A program made the translations under genes and the position numbers. A stretch of 64,000 nucleotides of DNA from JAUMBM01 sp964441755. Its GTDB lineage: Bacteria; Bacteroidota; Bacteroidia; Chitinophagales; Saprospiraceae. Of this stretch, positions 8,760 to 17,453 are shown piece after piece (position 1 is the first letter of the stretch; every line of letters starts with the position of its first letter). The notes under the pieces are model-generated. The model ran no database searches. It was not told the origin of the DNA and worked only from the letters and a program-made list of their open reading frames with translations. The stretch spans positions 85,394 to 149,393 of the forward strand of contig CAYTVG010000010.1 of the NCBI GenBank assembly GCA_964441755.1, read 5' to 3'.

Positions 8760-9110
8760 TCAGGAGTTGGTGGCCTGCAGCTCCGCCTCAAGCTCAGCTA
8801 CCTGAATATCCAAATGAGAAGCATCGTAGACGCACTCCCCTTTGGAAATCAGCAGCACTTGCGGCGACTCATGCCAGACCGAAAATTTGTCAGCGATGTA
8901 CTGCGATACAGGCCGGTAGGTAATAAGATCCAAATAGTAAGGAACCACTGCCTCTGCAGACAATGTCCAGTCCTGCTCCAGCCGCATTTTGGCCATAGAA
9001 CTGATGGAACAGCGGGTACTGTGCTTGAAAATCAGCACAGGCGTCTGCATAGACATATCGGCGATAGCATCGACTGTGGCAGTATCTGCCAGCGTACGCC
9101 ATTGAATCAT
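8760..9110 (-). CDS. ytxJ: YtxJ-like bacillithiol-system redox protein
   Basis: A 116-residue thioredoxin-fold protein. The segment FKHSTRCSISSMA contains the single redox cysteine (TRCxISSMA), and the later WHESPQVLL is the cis-Pro region; both are diagnostic of the YtxJ/DUF2847 family (monothiol bacilliredoxin-like). It probably removes bacillithiol from mixed disulfides on proteins in the cytoplasm, which implies the organism makes bacillithiol or a related thiol. It is the first gene of the ytxJ-mnmD-ribD operon; a GCAGGGG/CCCCTGC inverted repeat (9134-9140 with 9158-9164) lies just upstream of its start. Confidence 0.82.
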   Translation of the reverse strand: MIQWRTLADTATVDAIADMSMQTPVLIFKHSTRCSISSMAKMRLEQDWTLSAEAVVPYYLDLITYRPVSQYIADKFSVWHESPQVLLISKGECVYDASHLDIQVAELEAELQATNS

Positions 9111-9188
9111 AGAAGAAGTATTGTTAATTGGCTGCAGGGGATTAGTTAGTGTACAAGCCCCTGCCCCTGTAAAGCACCTTGCTTGTTA

Positions 9189-9350
9189 CTAGAAAATGGC
9201 TGCCAGCGTCCAGTCTACGACTGTAGTGACGACCTCCTGCAGACTGAAATTGGAAGGACAGCCTACGCCGCGGTTGCAGGAAGAAACGCTCATCAGCGCA
9301 ATGAACGCTACAGCTGCCGGGAGGAAGCGGCGGAAAGAAGAAGTTTTCAT
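9189..9350 (-). CDS. Small putative lipoprotein, 53 residues
   Basis: The ATG at 9350 opens a 53-residue protein with a basic N-terminus (MKTSSFRRF), a hydrophobic core and a lipobox-like SVSSC followed by NRGVGC. It lies on the same strand 78 bp upstream of ytxJ. The signal II pattern is the only support, and no family is recognised. A near-consensus -7 box (TTAGTTTG) is upstream. It could be a chance frame, but leader, lipobox and promoter spacing together favour a real gene. Confidence 0.5.
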   Translation of the reverse strand: MKTSSFRRFLPAAVAFIALMSVSSCNRGVGCPSNFSLQEVVTTVVDWTLAAIF

Positions 9351-9526
9351 GATTTTATAATTTATGTACATAATTTGCAAACTAACGAAATGGCCTGCTG
9401 GTTTATTTCTAAGCAGTAAAAAAATAATAAACCTGCTTGCTGCGGGCTCTCGGCAGGGGTCTTCACTTAAGGGCATGCAAAATTAGGGATATTGCGGCTT
9501 AGTAGCAAGTGATTAACCGAAATGAC

Positions 9527-9556
9527 TTGTTAATTAAGGCAAAATCGTTATTTTTG
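9527..9556 (+). promoter_or_regulatory. Two-box Bacteroidota promoter for the pdhB-tauE operon
   Basis: TTG at 9527-9529, a 19-bp spacer, then TATTTTTG at 9549-9556, matching the -33 TTTG / -7 TAnnTTTG consensus. The start codon at 9623 is 67 bp downstream, giving a leader of about 60 nt. Confidence 0.65.
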
Positions 9557-9622
9557 CGCCGTTGGGTCGATCAGGCTCGATCGGGTCGGTTACTTTTTGC
9601 ACATACTAAATACAAGTTTTAT

Positions 9623-10609
9623 ATGGCGAGGACACTTACATTGCGCGATGCGCTCCGCGAGGCCATGTCAGAAGAAATGCGCAGGGACGACAGCGTGTTT
9701 CTGATGGGTGAAGAAGTGGCAGAGTACAATGGCGCCTACAAGGTCAGCAAAGGAATGCTGGAAGAATTTGGCCCCCGTCGCGTGATTGACACGCCGATTG
9801 CCGAGCTGGGTTTTGCAGGTATTGGTGTGGGAGCAGCTATGAACGGCCTGCGCCCGATTGTGGAGTTCATGACCTGGAACTTCGCCGTGCTTGCCTTTGA
9901 CCAGATCGTCAACAATGCTGCCAAGACGCTGGCACAGTCGGCCGGGCAGTTTCGCTGCCCTATTGTCTTCAGGGGTCCTTCGGGTGCTGCCGGGCAGTTG
10001 GCACAGCAACACTCTCAGACCTTTGAAAGCTGGCTGGCCAATACGCCCGGCTTAAAGGTAATCTCTTGTATTGACCCTGCTGATGCCAAGGGGCTTCTCA
10101 AGTCTGCGATTCGCGATGATGATCCGATCTGTGTGATGGAATCGGAGATGCTCTACGGCTTCGAAGGTGAGGTGCCTGAGGGAGAATACCTGACACCCAT
10201 AGGGGTTGCGGCTGTTCGTCGTGAAGGTACAGATGTGACGCTCGTTTCTTTCAACAAGATGATGCTGCCCACGCTGGAAGCTGCCAATGAGCTGGCCAAA
10301 GAAGGCATCAGTGCGGAAGTGATTGACTTGCGCACCATTCGTCCGCTCGACTACGATACCATCATTCGCTCAGTAAAGAAGACCAATCGGCTGGTAGTTA
10401 TTGACGAGTCATGGCCGTTTGCGTCTGTGTCTACCGAGATTGCCTACGCCGTACAGCGCAAGGCTTTCGACTATCTCGATGCGCCGGTGATTCGTATTAA
10501 TGCAGCAGATGTATCACTGGGCTATGCACCAACACTGGTAGAGGCCTACCTGCCGAATGCGGCACGCATTATTAAGGCGGTCAAAGAAGTGATGTACATG
10601 AAGGCCTGA
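9623..10609 (+). CDS. pdhB: Pyruvate dehydrogenase E1 component subunit beta
   Basis: The start is placed at the ATG at 9623 (MARTLTLRDALREAM), giving 328 residues, the usual length of stand-alone E1 beta; the 38 residues upstream in frame are not E1-like and overlap the promoter. Signatures: LMGEEVAEYNGAYKVSKG, the TPIAE region and GFAGIGVGAAMNGLRPIVEFM, then GPSGAAGQLAQQHSQ, and the C-terminal transketolase domain with VIDLRTIRPLDYDTI. It forms the thiamine-diphosphate E1 with an alpha subunit, which is not adjacent here. The downstream tauE-like gene overlaps its stop by one base, so the two are co-transcribed. Confidence 0.93.
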   Translation: MARTLTLRDALREAMSEEMRRDDSVFLMGEEVAEYNGAYKVSKGMLEEFGPRRVIDTPIAELGFAGIGVGAAMNGLRPIVEFMTWNFAVLAFDQIVNNAAKTLAQSAGQFRCPIVFRGPSGAAGQLAQQHSQTFESWLANTPGLKVISCIDPADAKGLLKSAIRDDDPICVMESEMLYGFEGEVPEGEYLTPIGVAAVRREGTDVTLVSFNKMMLPTLEAANELAKEGISAEVIDLRTIRPLDYDTIIRSVKKTNRLVVIDESWPFASVSTEIAYAVQRKAFDYLDAPVIRINAADVSLGYAPTLVEAYLPNAARIIKAVKEVMYMKA

Positions 10610-11388
10610 TGAAGGCGTTTACGGACTTTTTTATAGAGGCCTGGCCCCACCTTTTGCCGTCACAATGGGCATGGCTGCTGATCAGCGGCCTGCTCATCGG
10701 AATGGCCAAAGGTGGGGTCAAGGGTCTTACCATCCTTGCCGTTCCCCTCCTGGCTGCCGCCTTTGGCAGCAAAGCCTCCACAGGCATAGTACTTCCCATG
10801 TTGCTTTTTGGTGATGTCATTGCCGTGCGCCACTACCATGCGCACGTGCGCTGGCCCTTTGTTGTGGGCTTGCTGCCGGCGGCCGTGATTGGCATTGGGC
10901 TGGCCATGTGGATTGGCATGGAAGCCGATGAAGCTGCTTTTGACGGCTACCTCGCCTTTGTGATTTTGCTGGGACTGGCCCTGATGCTGTGGCAGGAGTT
11001 TAGGCCACTGCCGGCCGTTGTTATTGAGAGCAAAGCCTATGCTTTCTTTTTTGGCATCCTGGGAGGCTTTACGACCATGATCGGCAATGCCTCCGGCCCT
11101 GTGATGTCGGTTTACCTGCTCAGTACGCGGCTCAGCAAAGAAGCCTTCATAGGAACAGGCGCCTGGTTTTACCTGATTGTCAACCTGATCAAACTCCCGC
11201 TGCAGTTTTTCATCTGGGACAACATCAACACGACTACGCTCACCATCAACCTGCTCAGTTTTCCCGTCATCATAGCCGGCCTGCTGCTCGGCGTGAAGCT
11301 TGTCAACTACCTGCCGGACAAAGCTTTTCGCTACTTCGTGATGGCCATGACAATGATTATTTCTGTTCGCCTGCTAACAGGGATTTGA
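10609..11388 (+). CDS. TauE/SafE-family anion exporter
   Basis: A 259-residue membrane protein of about eight hydrophobic helices. The N-terminal repeat GMAKGGVKGLTILAVPLLAAAFG and the second-half GFTTMIGNASGPVMSVYLLS are the two characteristic inverted-repeat motifs of the TauE/SafE (DUF81) family, which exports sulfite, sulfoacetate or related anions. Substrate cannot be assigned. Its ATG shares a base with the pdhB stop (TGATG), indicating translational coupling. The 3' end overlaps the convergent HAD gene by 32 bp. Confidence 0.85.
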   Translation: MKAFTDFFIEAWPHLLPSQWAWLLISGLLIGMAKGGVKGLTILAVPLLAAAFGSKASTGIVLPMLLFGDVIAVRHYHAHVRWPFVVGLLPAAVIGIGLAMWIGMEADEAAFDGYLAFVILLGLALMLWQEFRPLPAVVIESKAYAFFFGILGGFTTMIGNASGPVMSVYLLSTRLSKEAFIGTGAWFYLIVNLIKLPLQFFIWDNINTTTLTINLLSFPVIIAGLLLGVKLVNYLPDKAFRYFVMAMTMIISVRLLTGI

Positions 11389-12025
11389 TGCGCTGCAGCG
11401 CCTCGTAAGGCCGGGGAAAAATTTCGTGTGCCTCAGCCAGGGCCGTAGCAGTTTGAGAGGTTGTGAGTCCCAGTACATACAAACCAGCCTTTCTTGCCGC
11501 GGCCACCCCGGCGGGAGAATCCTCCATAGCAATGCAATGAGCAGCTGACAACCCCAGTCGCTCGACTGCCAGCAGATACATATCGGGAGCGGGCTTTAGC
11601 TGCTGTACGTCATCGGCCGTCACCACCTGCTGCAACCACTGCCCGAGGCGAGTAGCCCTGAACACTTGTTCGACATCTGCCTGCGGGCTGTTGGTGGCCA
11701 GCGCCATGGGAATACCCCTGCCGGAAAAACCGGCCAGCTCCTCCTCTACCCCCTGAAAAGCCTTTAGCTGTCTGGCTACCAGCGTATGAAACAGTTGTTG
11801 TTTTTCTTTGCGCAGCAGCTCGGTTGTCACGGTAAGTGAATAGTCAGTGGCCACACTTTCTGCCAGGTGACGATCGGACAGCCCCACCCAGCGATCAAAC
11901 CAGTGGTAGTCGAATTCAAGTCCGTAACGGGCCAGCACGCCCAGCCAGGCGTCGGCATGTACAATTTCAGAGTCGACTAAGGTACCATCCAGGTCGAATA
12001 CAATTCCTTGAAAATCTTGATGCAT
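11357..12025 (-). CDS. HAD-superfamily phosphatase (beta-phosphoglucomutase-like)
   Basis: A 222-residue HAD hydrolase with all four motifs: FDLDGTLVDSE (nucleophile Asp11, Asp13), ATNSPQ, KPAPDMYLLA and MEDSPAGVAAA. The alpha-helical cap between motifs I and II is of subfamily IA type, as in beta-phosphoglucomutase and phosphoglycolate or sugar-phosphate phosphatases. The substrate is not decidable. It stands alone and converges with the TauE-type gene, overlapping it by 32 bp. Confidence 0.85.
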   Translation of the reverse strand: MHQDFQGIVFDLDGTLVDSEIVHADAWLGVLARYGLEFDYHWFDRWVGLSDRHLAESVATDYSLTVTTELLRKEKQQLFHTLVARQLKAFQGVEEELAGFSGRGIPMALATNSPQADVEQVFRATRLGQWLQQVVTADDVQQLKPAPDMYLLAVERLGLSAAHCIAMEDSPAGVAAARKAGLYVLGLTTSQTATALAEAHEIFPRPYEALQRIKSLLAGEQK

Positions 12026-12383
12026 GGATATTATTGATTATGCCGGCACTGGCGGTGTTTCAGCGCTTGTTATACCTATACGCACAGGCCGAATGGCAGA
12101 TAGGTAGTTTGCTGCATTGATGAACCGGCTGTGACACCAACGCTTTTTAGTTGTCAGCAGCCACAGCGATCAGTTAATTAAACTGCCGATTGCTGCTGAC
12201 ACGGCAGCAATCGGGTGATTATTGTCTCCGGTCACTGCTGATTCCGCTCTTGACGTCAGCGCAGTCGTTGTTCGTCACAAAATCAAGACCTGTACACCGT
12301 TTAGTTGCACAAATATAAAAGAATATGCCGCCAAGCCTGTAACTTTATCGCCAAAATTAGCACACTGCATTTGCATCATTTTT
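12026..12383. other. Intergenic region with a dyad symmetry
   Basis: This 358-bp gap between divergent genes contains no supportable gene. It holds a 10-bp inverted repeat, TGTCAGCAGC at 12152-12161 with GCTGCTGACA at 12192-12201, which encloses a second near-palindrome CAGTTAATTAAACTG at 12171-12185. The sequence TAACTTTA at 12340-12347, 36 bp before the DUF4403 start, resembles a -7 box. Confidence 0.4.
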
Positions 12384-13751
12384 ATGAACCACAAAGGCTT
12401 TCTCCTGCTTGCCGCCAGCCTGCTGGCATTTTCCTGCAAAACCGCCCAGCCCATGAGACCTGCAGAACAATACGAAGATCGATACGAACAAAAAACATCG
12501 ACCCTTTACCTGCCCGTAGAGATCAAGGTAGCGGCGCTGGAGCGCGCCCTCAACACACAGTTTGCCAATGTCGTATACGAGGATAATTCCTTCAACGACG
12601 GCGACAATATGACGGTCAAAGCGACGCGGCGCGATGCCTTCCGGCTGCGGGTAGAAGGAACGACTATTTACTACAAGACGCCCCTCAATCTGCTGATTCG
12701 CTATGACACAGGTCTGGGTAAAGTTGATGCAGATGCTTCCATTGAGCTCAATTTTCGCACCAATCTGGAGCTGACTGACAAGTGGTCGCTGGAGACCAAT
12801 ACCCAGCTCGAAGGATACCGCTGGCTGAGCAGTCCGCGGCTGCGGCTGGGTAGCTTCAGCCTGCCTGTGGAGACCATTGCCAACTACGTCATGAAGCGGG
12901 CACAGACCACCCTGGCGGATGCCATCGATACCCAGATAGCGCGCAATCTGAAGTTGGAACAGTATGTAGCGGAGGCCTGGAAGATGATGCACCAGCCTTT
13001 TGAAATGTCTGCCGAATACAAAGCCTGGCTGCTCATACAGCCACAGCGGCTCGGCATGACCCGTCTGGAGAGCAGCAACGGGCTTATCCGCTCCACCATC
13101 TTCATGGAAGTACGGCCCGAAATGGCTTTCGGCCCCCGCCCCGCCAACAGCCGGCAGCAGCCGCTGCCGCCTTTTGCCTATCAGCAGACGCAACAGACCC
13201 GCCAACCTTTTTCCCTCTATGTCAATGCCATGGTTACCTACGATGAAGCCGAGCGCATGGCTCGTCAAACCGTTCAGGGAATGACATTCAGCCAGGGGCG
13301 ACGCTCCGTAAAAATTAAGGACATCGAGTTGTACGGGCAAGGCAGCCAGCTGGTTGTCAACCTGTTTCTGGAGGGGAGCTATGATGGCAACATTTACCTG
13401 ACGGGCCGGCCGGAGTTTAATCCCCTGACCAATACCGTTGACCTCAAAGACCTGGAGTTTACACTCGATACCCGCAGCTTCCTCGCCAAATCGGCCGGCT
13501 GGCTGCTACAGAGTACGCTAAAAACCAAAATACAAGAAAGCGTCGATTTTTTGCTGCAATACAATATTGAGGATTTGCGCAAGCAAGTACAGGCTTCCCT
13601 GAATAACTACAAAGTCAGTGAAGGCATCACCATCAACGGGCAGCTGCACGACCTCAACCTGTATAACGCATACCTGACGACAACCGGCATACGGGTTAAT
13701 GTGGCCATCAGCGGTGATGTCAAAGCTCGCGTTGAAGGATTACAATTTTAA
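12384..13751 (+). CDS. DUF4403-family lipoprotein
   Basis: The start is taken at the ATG at 12384, which opens a lipoprotein leader (MNHKGFLL, then LLAFSC with the lipid Cys near residue 18); 455 residues. The body matches the DUF4403 family as I know it: LYLPVEIKVAALERALN at the N-terminus, repeated amphipathic beta-rich segments, and IARNLKLEQYVAEAWKMM in the middle. The fold is related to tubular lipid-binding domains, so a role in envelope lipid transport or binding is plausible but unproven. It stands alone, followed by a second envelope gene 62 bp downstream. Confidence 0.75.
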   Translation: MNHKGFLLLAASLLAFSCKTAQPMRPAEQYEDRYEQKTSTLYLPVEIKVAALERALNTQFANVVYEDNSFNDGDNMTVKATRRDAFRLRVEGTTIYYKTPLNLLIRYDTGLGKVDADASIELNFRTNLELTDKWSLETNTQLEGYRWLSSPRLRLGSFSLPVETIANYVMKRAQTTLADAIDTQIARNLKLEQYVAEAWKMMHQPFEMSAEYKAWLLIQPQRLGMTRLESSNGLIRSTIFMEVRPEMAFGPRPANSRQQPLPPFAYQQTQQTRQPFSLYVNAMVTYDEAERMARQTVQGMTFSQGRRSVKIKDIELYGQGSQLVVNLFLEGSYDGNIYLTGRPEFNPLTNTVDLKDLEFTLDTRSFLAKSAGWLLQSTLKTKIQESVDFLLQYNIEDLRKQVQASLNNYKVSEGITINGQLHDLNLYNAYLTTTGIRVNVAISGDVKARVEGLQF

Positions 13752-13813
13752 TATTTTGTCCCGGAGCAGGGTCAAGTGCAGGCATGCCCACGGACAGTCA
13801 AGCAAGCATTTTT

Positions 13814-14380
13814 ATGTGGATTAAAATTTCACTGATACTGACGGGTACCGTCTTCTTTATTTCAGGTTGCAATAGCCTGGTGTCTCAGTTCTTTGGCACC
13901 CACAAATTGCGGACTTTCACCGCTGAGGAAGTGTTGCGCCAGGGTGTCGGTGATGCCGACTATATTGCCATCACCGATGCCTGGATCACCGACGACTACA
14001 TGGTCGTACCTCCGCGCAACAAGGCCGACAGAGCCGTGCTCATTTACCCGGTGGTATCGGCTTCCCAGCTGGCTGCCATTGACAGCGGAAAGGTAGTAGA
14101 GCCCCTGGCCATTGCCTGGACGCGCAATTTTGATCTTAGTTGCGACACAGACCAAAATTGCGTCAAACGAGAGGGACCGCTCAGGCTGGAAGGTGTGGTG
14201 AGAGATATGAATAAATCAAAAAACAGAGCACATTTGCTGCCTTCCGATCGCTACCGGCTACCCGAACTGCCCCTGTATCTCGAGTCGGGTCGCGCCCCGA
14301 TTGCATGGTACTGGAATCTGCTCATGATGGTGGGGGGACTGGCCCTTGCTTATTTCTACGGTATGCGCAAAATTACTTAG
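13814..14380 (+). CDS. Hypothetical membrane-anchored protein
   Basis: The ATG at 13814 gives 188 residues starting MWIKISLILTG; an in-frame ATG at 13784 would add ten polar residues in front of the leader. The N-terminus is a hydrophobic segment ending FISGC, either a lipobox or a membrane helix. The middle, about 110 residues, is soluble, with two cysteines in LSCDTDQNC that could pair as an extracytoplasmic disulfide. A second hydrophobic segment (WNLLMMVGGLALAYFYG) lies at the very C-terminus, so both ends may be in the membrane. No family is recognised. It probably sits in the same transcript as the DUF4403 gene. Confidence 0.6.
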   Translation: MWIKISLILTGTVFFISGCNSLVSQFFGTHKLRTFTAEEVLRQGVGDADYIAITDAWITDDYMVVPPRNKADRAVLIYPVVSASQLAAIDSGKVVEPLAIAWTRNFDLSCDTDQNCVKREGPLRLEGVVRDMNKSKNRAHLLPSDRYRLPELPLYLESGRAPIAWYWNLLMMVGGLALAYFYGMRKIT

Positions 14381-14432
14381 CGCCCATAGGGAGGCCTGCC
14401 AGAAGCAAAAATCAAAACGGCTAAAGTATTAC

Positions 14433-14819
14433 CTACTGCAGCACCACCTTTGGCACAATTCGCTGGAGGGCCGCTCCTTCATGGATGCGCGGCAGCTGTG
14501 GATAGTGGCGGCTGAGGGCTACCTGCTCCATAGCGATTGTCACAGAAGCTACCGAAGGGGTAATATCCTCAAGGGCTACAGGTGAAGCCGATAACTGCTG
14601 TCGATGGCTGCTTACACTGTTGGCCCCCCACACAAGCACCCCCAATAGCATAATAGCCGCCGCCGCGCGCAAAACTGACCTCAGGCGGCTTATCCCTGTT
14701 GGCCGTGCCTGTTTGTCAAGTCGGGCAGCTACCTGCTCCCAGACGCGCTCGGAAGGCATGATAGCGTTTTTATCAGCAGACTGCTGAAAAAGTTCACTGA
14801 CGGTCTTTTTAAAGCTCAT
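14433..14819 (-). CDS. Putative anti-sigma factor, single-pass membrane protein
   Basis: A 128-residue protein located 11 bp downstream of an ECF sigma gene. The N-terminal 45 residues are cytoplasmic (SERVWEQVAARLDKQ, the amphipathic helix often seen in anti-sigma domains), followed by one membrane helix at about 48-66 (AAAAIMLLGVLVWGA) and a short periplasmic tail of about 60 residues. The architecture and operon position are typical of a minimal anti-sigma factor that sequesters its partner at the membrane, but no sequence motif proves it. Confidence 0.6.
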   Translation of the reverse strand: MSFKKTVSELFQQSADKNAIMPSERVWEQVAARLDKQARPTGISRLRSVLRAAAAIMLLGVLVWGANSVSSHRQQLSASPVALEDITPSVASVTIAMEQVALSRHYPQLPRIHEGAALQRIVPKVVLQ

Positions 14820-14830
14820 AGCAGTCGTAA

Positions 14831-15385
14831 TTATGGTTCTTCGATTATGGCAATATCTTCATAGCCAGCCTTGATCAACAACTCCCGCAAGCGTTTTTTG
14901 GCCAGGATGAGTTGCGATTTAGAGGTGTTGATACTGATGCCGAGCAGCTCGGCAATCTCCCTGTGTTTGTATCCCTCAATGACATATAGGTTGAATACAG
15001 TCCTGTAACCTTGCGGAAGCTGGCCGAGCAGTTGCAGTATCTCTGCCTCTGCCAACCATTCAACAGCCGTAAATTCGTCAGCCAGCTCCGGCTGAGCATC
15101 GAGCTCTGCAGCATGGCGAAGCGCATGCTGCTTGCGCAGAAACATGAGCGATTCATTGACAGCGATGCGGCGCAGCCAGCCCTCGAGGCTGCCTTGCGCC
15201 TTGAAGCGGTCAATGTGGGTAAAGATTTTGTAAAAAACCTCCGCCAGCACGTCTTCTGCATCTTCATAACTGTTGACATAGCGGCGAACAACGGCAAACA
15301 GCAGCGGGGCGAAGCGCTCGTAGAGCGCGCGCTGCGCCTTTCGGTCCTGTTGGATACAACCCGCAATGATGGCCGCTTCTTGCAT
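14831..15385 (-). CDS. ECF RNA polymerase sigma factor
   Basis: A 184-residue sigma-70 family protein with region 2 (ALYERFAPLLFAVVRRYV, then EDAEDVLAEVFYKIF) and region 4 (LPQGYRTVFNLYVIEGYKHREIAELLGI, a helix-turn-helix), and no region 3. Bacteroidota have many ECF sigmas of this kind. It is followed at once by a single-pass membrane protein likely to be its anti-sigma factor. The controlled promoter is unknown, and no TonB/FecR-type partners are nearby, so it is not a SusCD-type regulator. Confidence 0.88.
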   Translation of the reverse strand: MQEAAIIAGCIQQDRKAQRALYERFAPLLFAVVRRYVNSYEDAEDVLAEVFYKIFTHIDRFKAQGSLEGWLRRIAVNESLMFLRKQHALRHAAELDAQPELADEFTAVEWLAEAEILQLLGQLPQGYRTVFNLYVIEGYKHREIAELLGISINTSKSQLILAKKRLRELLIKAGYEDIAIIEEP

Positions 15386-15778
15386 ACTGTCGTTGTTAGT
15401 TGTTAGGATGCGAATCTACAGCTTTTTGGTGCTTGCCGGCGCGAAAATTCTATGCGGCAGCGGTTACAACGCCAGCCTGTGTTCATGATTTTCACGGCAA
15501 CCTTACAAATGTTCTCTTTTCACAGCTTTCACTTTATACATCAAACGACGGAGGATGCATGCATTTTCCCACCCCCGAAGCATCGATTTGGGCTTAGGCA
15601 GTAATTTTTTGAATGCCTGTAAAGCAGATAATTCCGGTTCTGCCAAAAAATATTTTTAGCTGCTGCCACAAATATCCCTGTAAAAATAAACGCCATTGTA
15701 TTTTTGCAGCCGCAAAAGCTGTGTATAAACAGATTAATCAACAACTTACGCGCCCCTGTATCAATACCGTCAGGAAAC
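15386..15778. other. Divergent intergenic region, sigma factor and lysA
   Basis: This 393-bp gap holds no supportable gene. The right end contains TATTTTTG at 15699-15706, a -7 box for lysA with only a weak CTG at the -33 position (18-bp spacing). No tRNA or riboswitch-like structure was recognised. Confidence 0.4.
15699..15706 (+). promoter_or_regulatory. Putative -7 box TATTTTTG for lysA
   Basis: Exact match to TAnnTTTG, 72 bp before the lysA ATG. The -33 element is imperfect. Confidence 0.45.
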
Positions 15779-17011
15779 ATGGACAACAATAAGTATCCGT
15801 ATTTACTAAGCGGCGACATCGATCCGCTCAAGCTGGTTGAAAAGTACGATTGCCCGCTCTACATCTATGACAGTGCCATCATGGAGCGGCAGTACCAGCG
15901 CATGCTGGCTGCCTTTGATGTCAGGCGGCTGAAGATCAACTACGCCTGCAAAGCGCTGGGCAATGTCAATGTACTGAAGCTTTTCAGACAATGGGGCGCG
16001 GGGCTTGACGCGGTTTCCTATCAGGAAGTACAACTTGGGCTGCTGGCGGGCTTTGCACCACAGGACATCATCTACACGCCCAACTGCGTCAGCATAGAAG
16101 AATTTGAGCAGGTCAATGCTTTAGGTGTACGACTCAATATCGACAGCATTTCTATTCTGGAGCAATTTGGCCATCATTTCCCGAATGTGCCCGTATGCAT
16201 ACGCATCAATCCCCATATTATGGCCGGCGGCAACGCCAAAATATCGGTAGGCCACATCGACTCTAAATTTGGGATTTCCATCCACCAGCTTCCGCATGTG
16301 GTCAAAGTCGTCGAGGCCCTCGGCCTCAGGATTGAAGGCGTACACATGCACACCGGCTCGGACATACTCGATGCCGAGGTATTCCTGCAGGCAGCAGAAA
16401 TTCTGCTGCGGGCAGCCAAGCTTTTCCCGGATCTTGACTATGTAGATTTCGGCAGTGGTTTCAAGGTACCTTACCGGCCAGGTGATGTTGCCACCGACAT
16501 AGAAGAACTTGGGCGGCGCATTAGCGAGCGCTTCAATGAATTTTGCCGGGAGTATGGCAAGGAGCTCTGCCTGATGTTTGAGCCCGGCAAATTTTTGGTA
16601 AGCGAAGCCGGTAGTTTTTTGGTAAAAGTCAATGTAGTAAAGACCACACCATCAACTGTTTTTGTGGGCGTTGACTCGGGCCTCAACCACTTCATCCGGC
16701 CCATGTTTTACAATGCCTACCATCACATGCTCAACCTGAGCAATCCTGAAGGCAAGCCCCGCATCTACACGGTAGTAGGCTATATCTGCGAGAACGATAC
16801 CTTTGGTGTCAACCGGCAGCTACCCGAAGTACGGGAAGGTGATATTCTTTGCTTTCAGAATGCCGGCGCCTACTGCTACGCCATGTCGTCCAACTACAAT
16901 GCACGCTACCGGCCTGCCGAGGTGTTGATACACCAGGGACGCGACTGCCTCATTCGCCGCCGTGAGACTTTTGAGGACCTTACCAAGACGCTTGAGCTGG
17001 TGGATTTGTAG
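15779..17011 (+). CDS. lysA: Diaminopimelate decarboxylase
   Basis: The start is the ATG at 15779 (MDNNKYPYLL), giving 410 residues; the upstream 25 in-frame residues overlap the leader. It is a fold-III PLP enzyme: INYACKALGN with the PLP lysine Lys58, MHTGSDI and the glycine-rich GSGFKVPY for phosphate binding, EPGKFLV, and CENDTFG supplying the second-subunit active-site Cys and Asp. It converts meso-diaminopimelate to lysine in the cytoplasm. Carboxynorspermidine decarboxylases share this fold, but the CExDxF motif and length favour LysA. It is monocistronic with no other lysine genes nearby. Confidence 0.88.
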   Translation: MDNNKYPYLLSGDIDPLKLVEKYDCPLYIYDSAIMERQYQRMLAAFDVRRLKINYACKALGNVNVLKLFRQWGAGLDAVSYQEVQLGLLAGFAPQDIIYTPNCVSIEEFEQVNALGVRLNIDSISILEQFGHHFPNVPVCIRINPHIMAGGNAKISVGHIDSKFGISIHQLPHVVKVVEALGLRIEGVHMHTGSDILDAEVFLQAAEILLRAAKLFPDLDYVDFGSGFKVPYRPGDVATDIEELGRRISERFNEFCREYGKELCLMFEPGKFLVSEAGSFLVKVNVVKTTPSTVFVGVDSGLNHFIRPMFYNAYHHMLNLSNPEGKPRIYTVVGYICENDTFGVNRQLPEVREGDILCFQNAGAYCYAMSSNYNARYRPAEVLIHQGRDCLIRRRETFEDLTKTLELVDL

Positions 17012-17197
17012 TGATACTGCTGTTGACATAACTTGCTCAAAACAAAGCGGATTCTCAGCCGGTAATCTGGCGAGGTTAATAAGACCGCTGATTCGACTTG
17101 CGCAAGCGCAACACTGCTAGTAACGGGCAATACCATCACTGCAGTATTCCTGTTGGCCATGCGTGTCTGCAGGGCTGGTGTGCATGATGCCTGCCAT

Positions 17198-17232
17198 AAA
17201 AAATGAACCCTGTACCCTGTGGGGCATTTTTT
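17198..17232. terminator. Bidirectional terminator-like hairpin
   Basis: AAAAAATG at 17198-17205 pairs CATTTTTT at 17225-17232, with an inner CCC/GGG pairing. The A and T tracts on either side would serve transcription from both strands; it lies 186 bp after lysA. Confidence 0.5.
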
Positions 17233-17327
17233 CAAAACTCAATTTTAAGTATAAACTTTTCAGAAAATATTAAATGAGTAAAATAAAAATTCAAAAAAGT
17301 AGTACTCCTGTCCCGCAACAAAAAAAA

Positions 17328-17365
17328 CCGGGAAAAAACAGCACAGTTATGCTGTCTTTTTCCCG
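17328..17365. terminator. Hairpin terminator at the 3' end of the tail-fibre-like gene
   Basis: CCGGGAAAAAACAGCA at 17328-17343 pairs TGCTGTCTTTTTCCCGG at 17349-17365 with one bulged base and a 5-nt loop. An A-tract precedes it on the plus strand, equivalent to a U-tract after the stem for minus-strand transcripts. Confidence 0.65.
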
Positions 17366-17453
17366 GCCAGAAAACACTATCATTCAGCAAGTGTACCTTA
17401 CAATAAAATCGGCATCAATCTATTGATTTACAAGTATTCATGATTTTTTTACA

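Larger units (their letters stand above)
17012..17453. other. Intergenic region with two terminator-like hairpins
   Basis: This 442-bp gap between two convergent genes carries no supportable gene. It becomes very A/T-rich to the right and holds two hairpins described separately at 17198-17232 and 17328-17365. Confidence 0.5.

Noticed and set aside
8747..9350. FMN riboswitch controlling ribD
   Set aside because: The conserved FMN aptamer segments are not visible upstream of ribD, mnmD or ytxJ.
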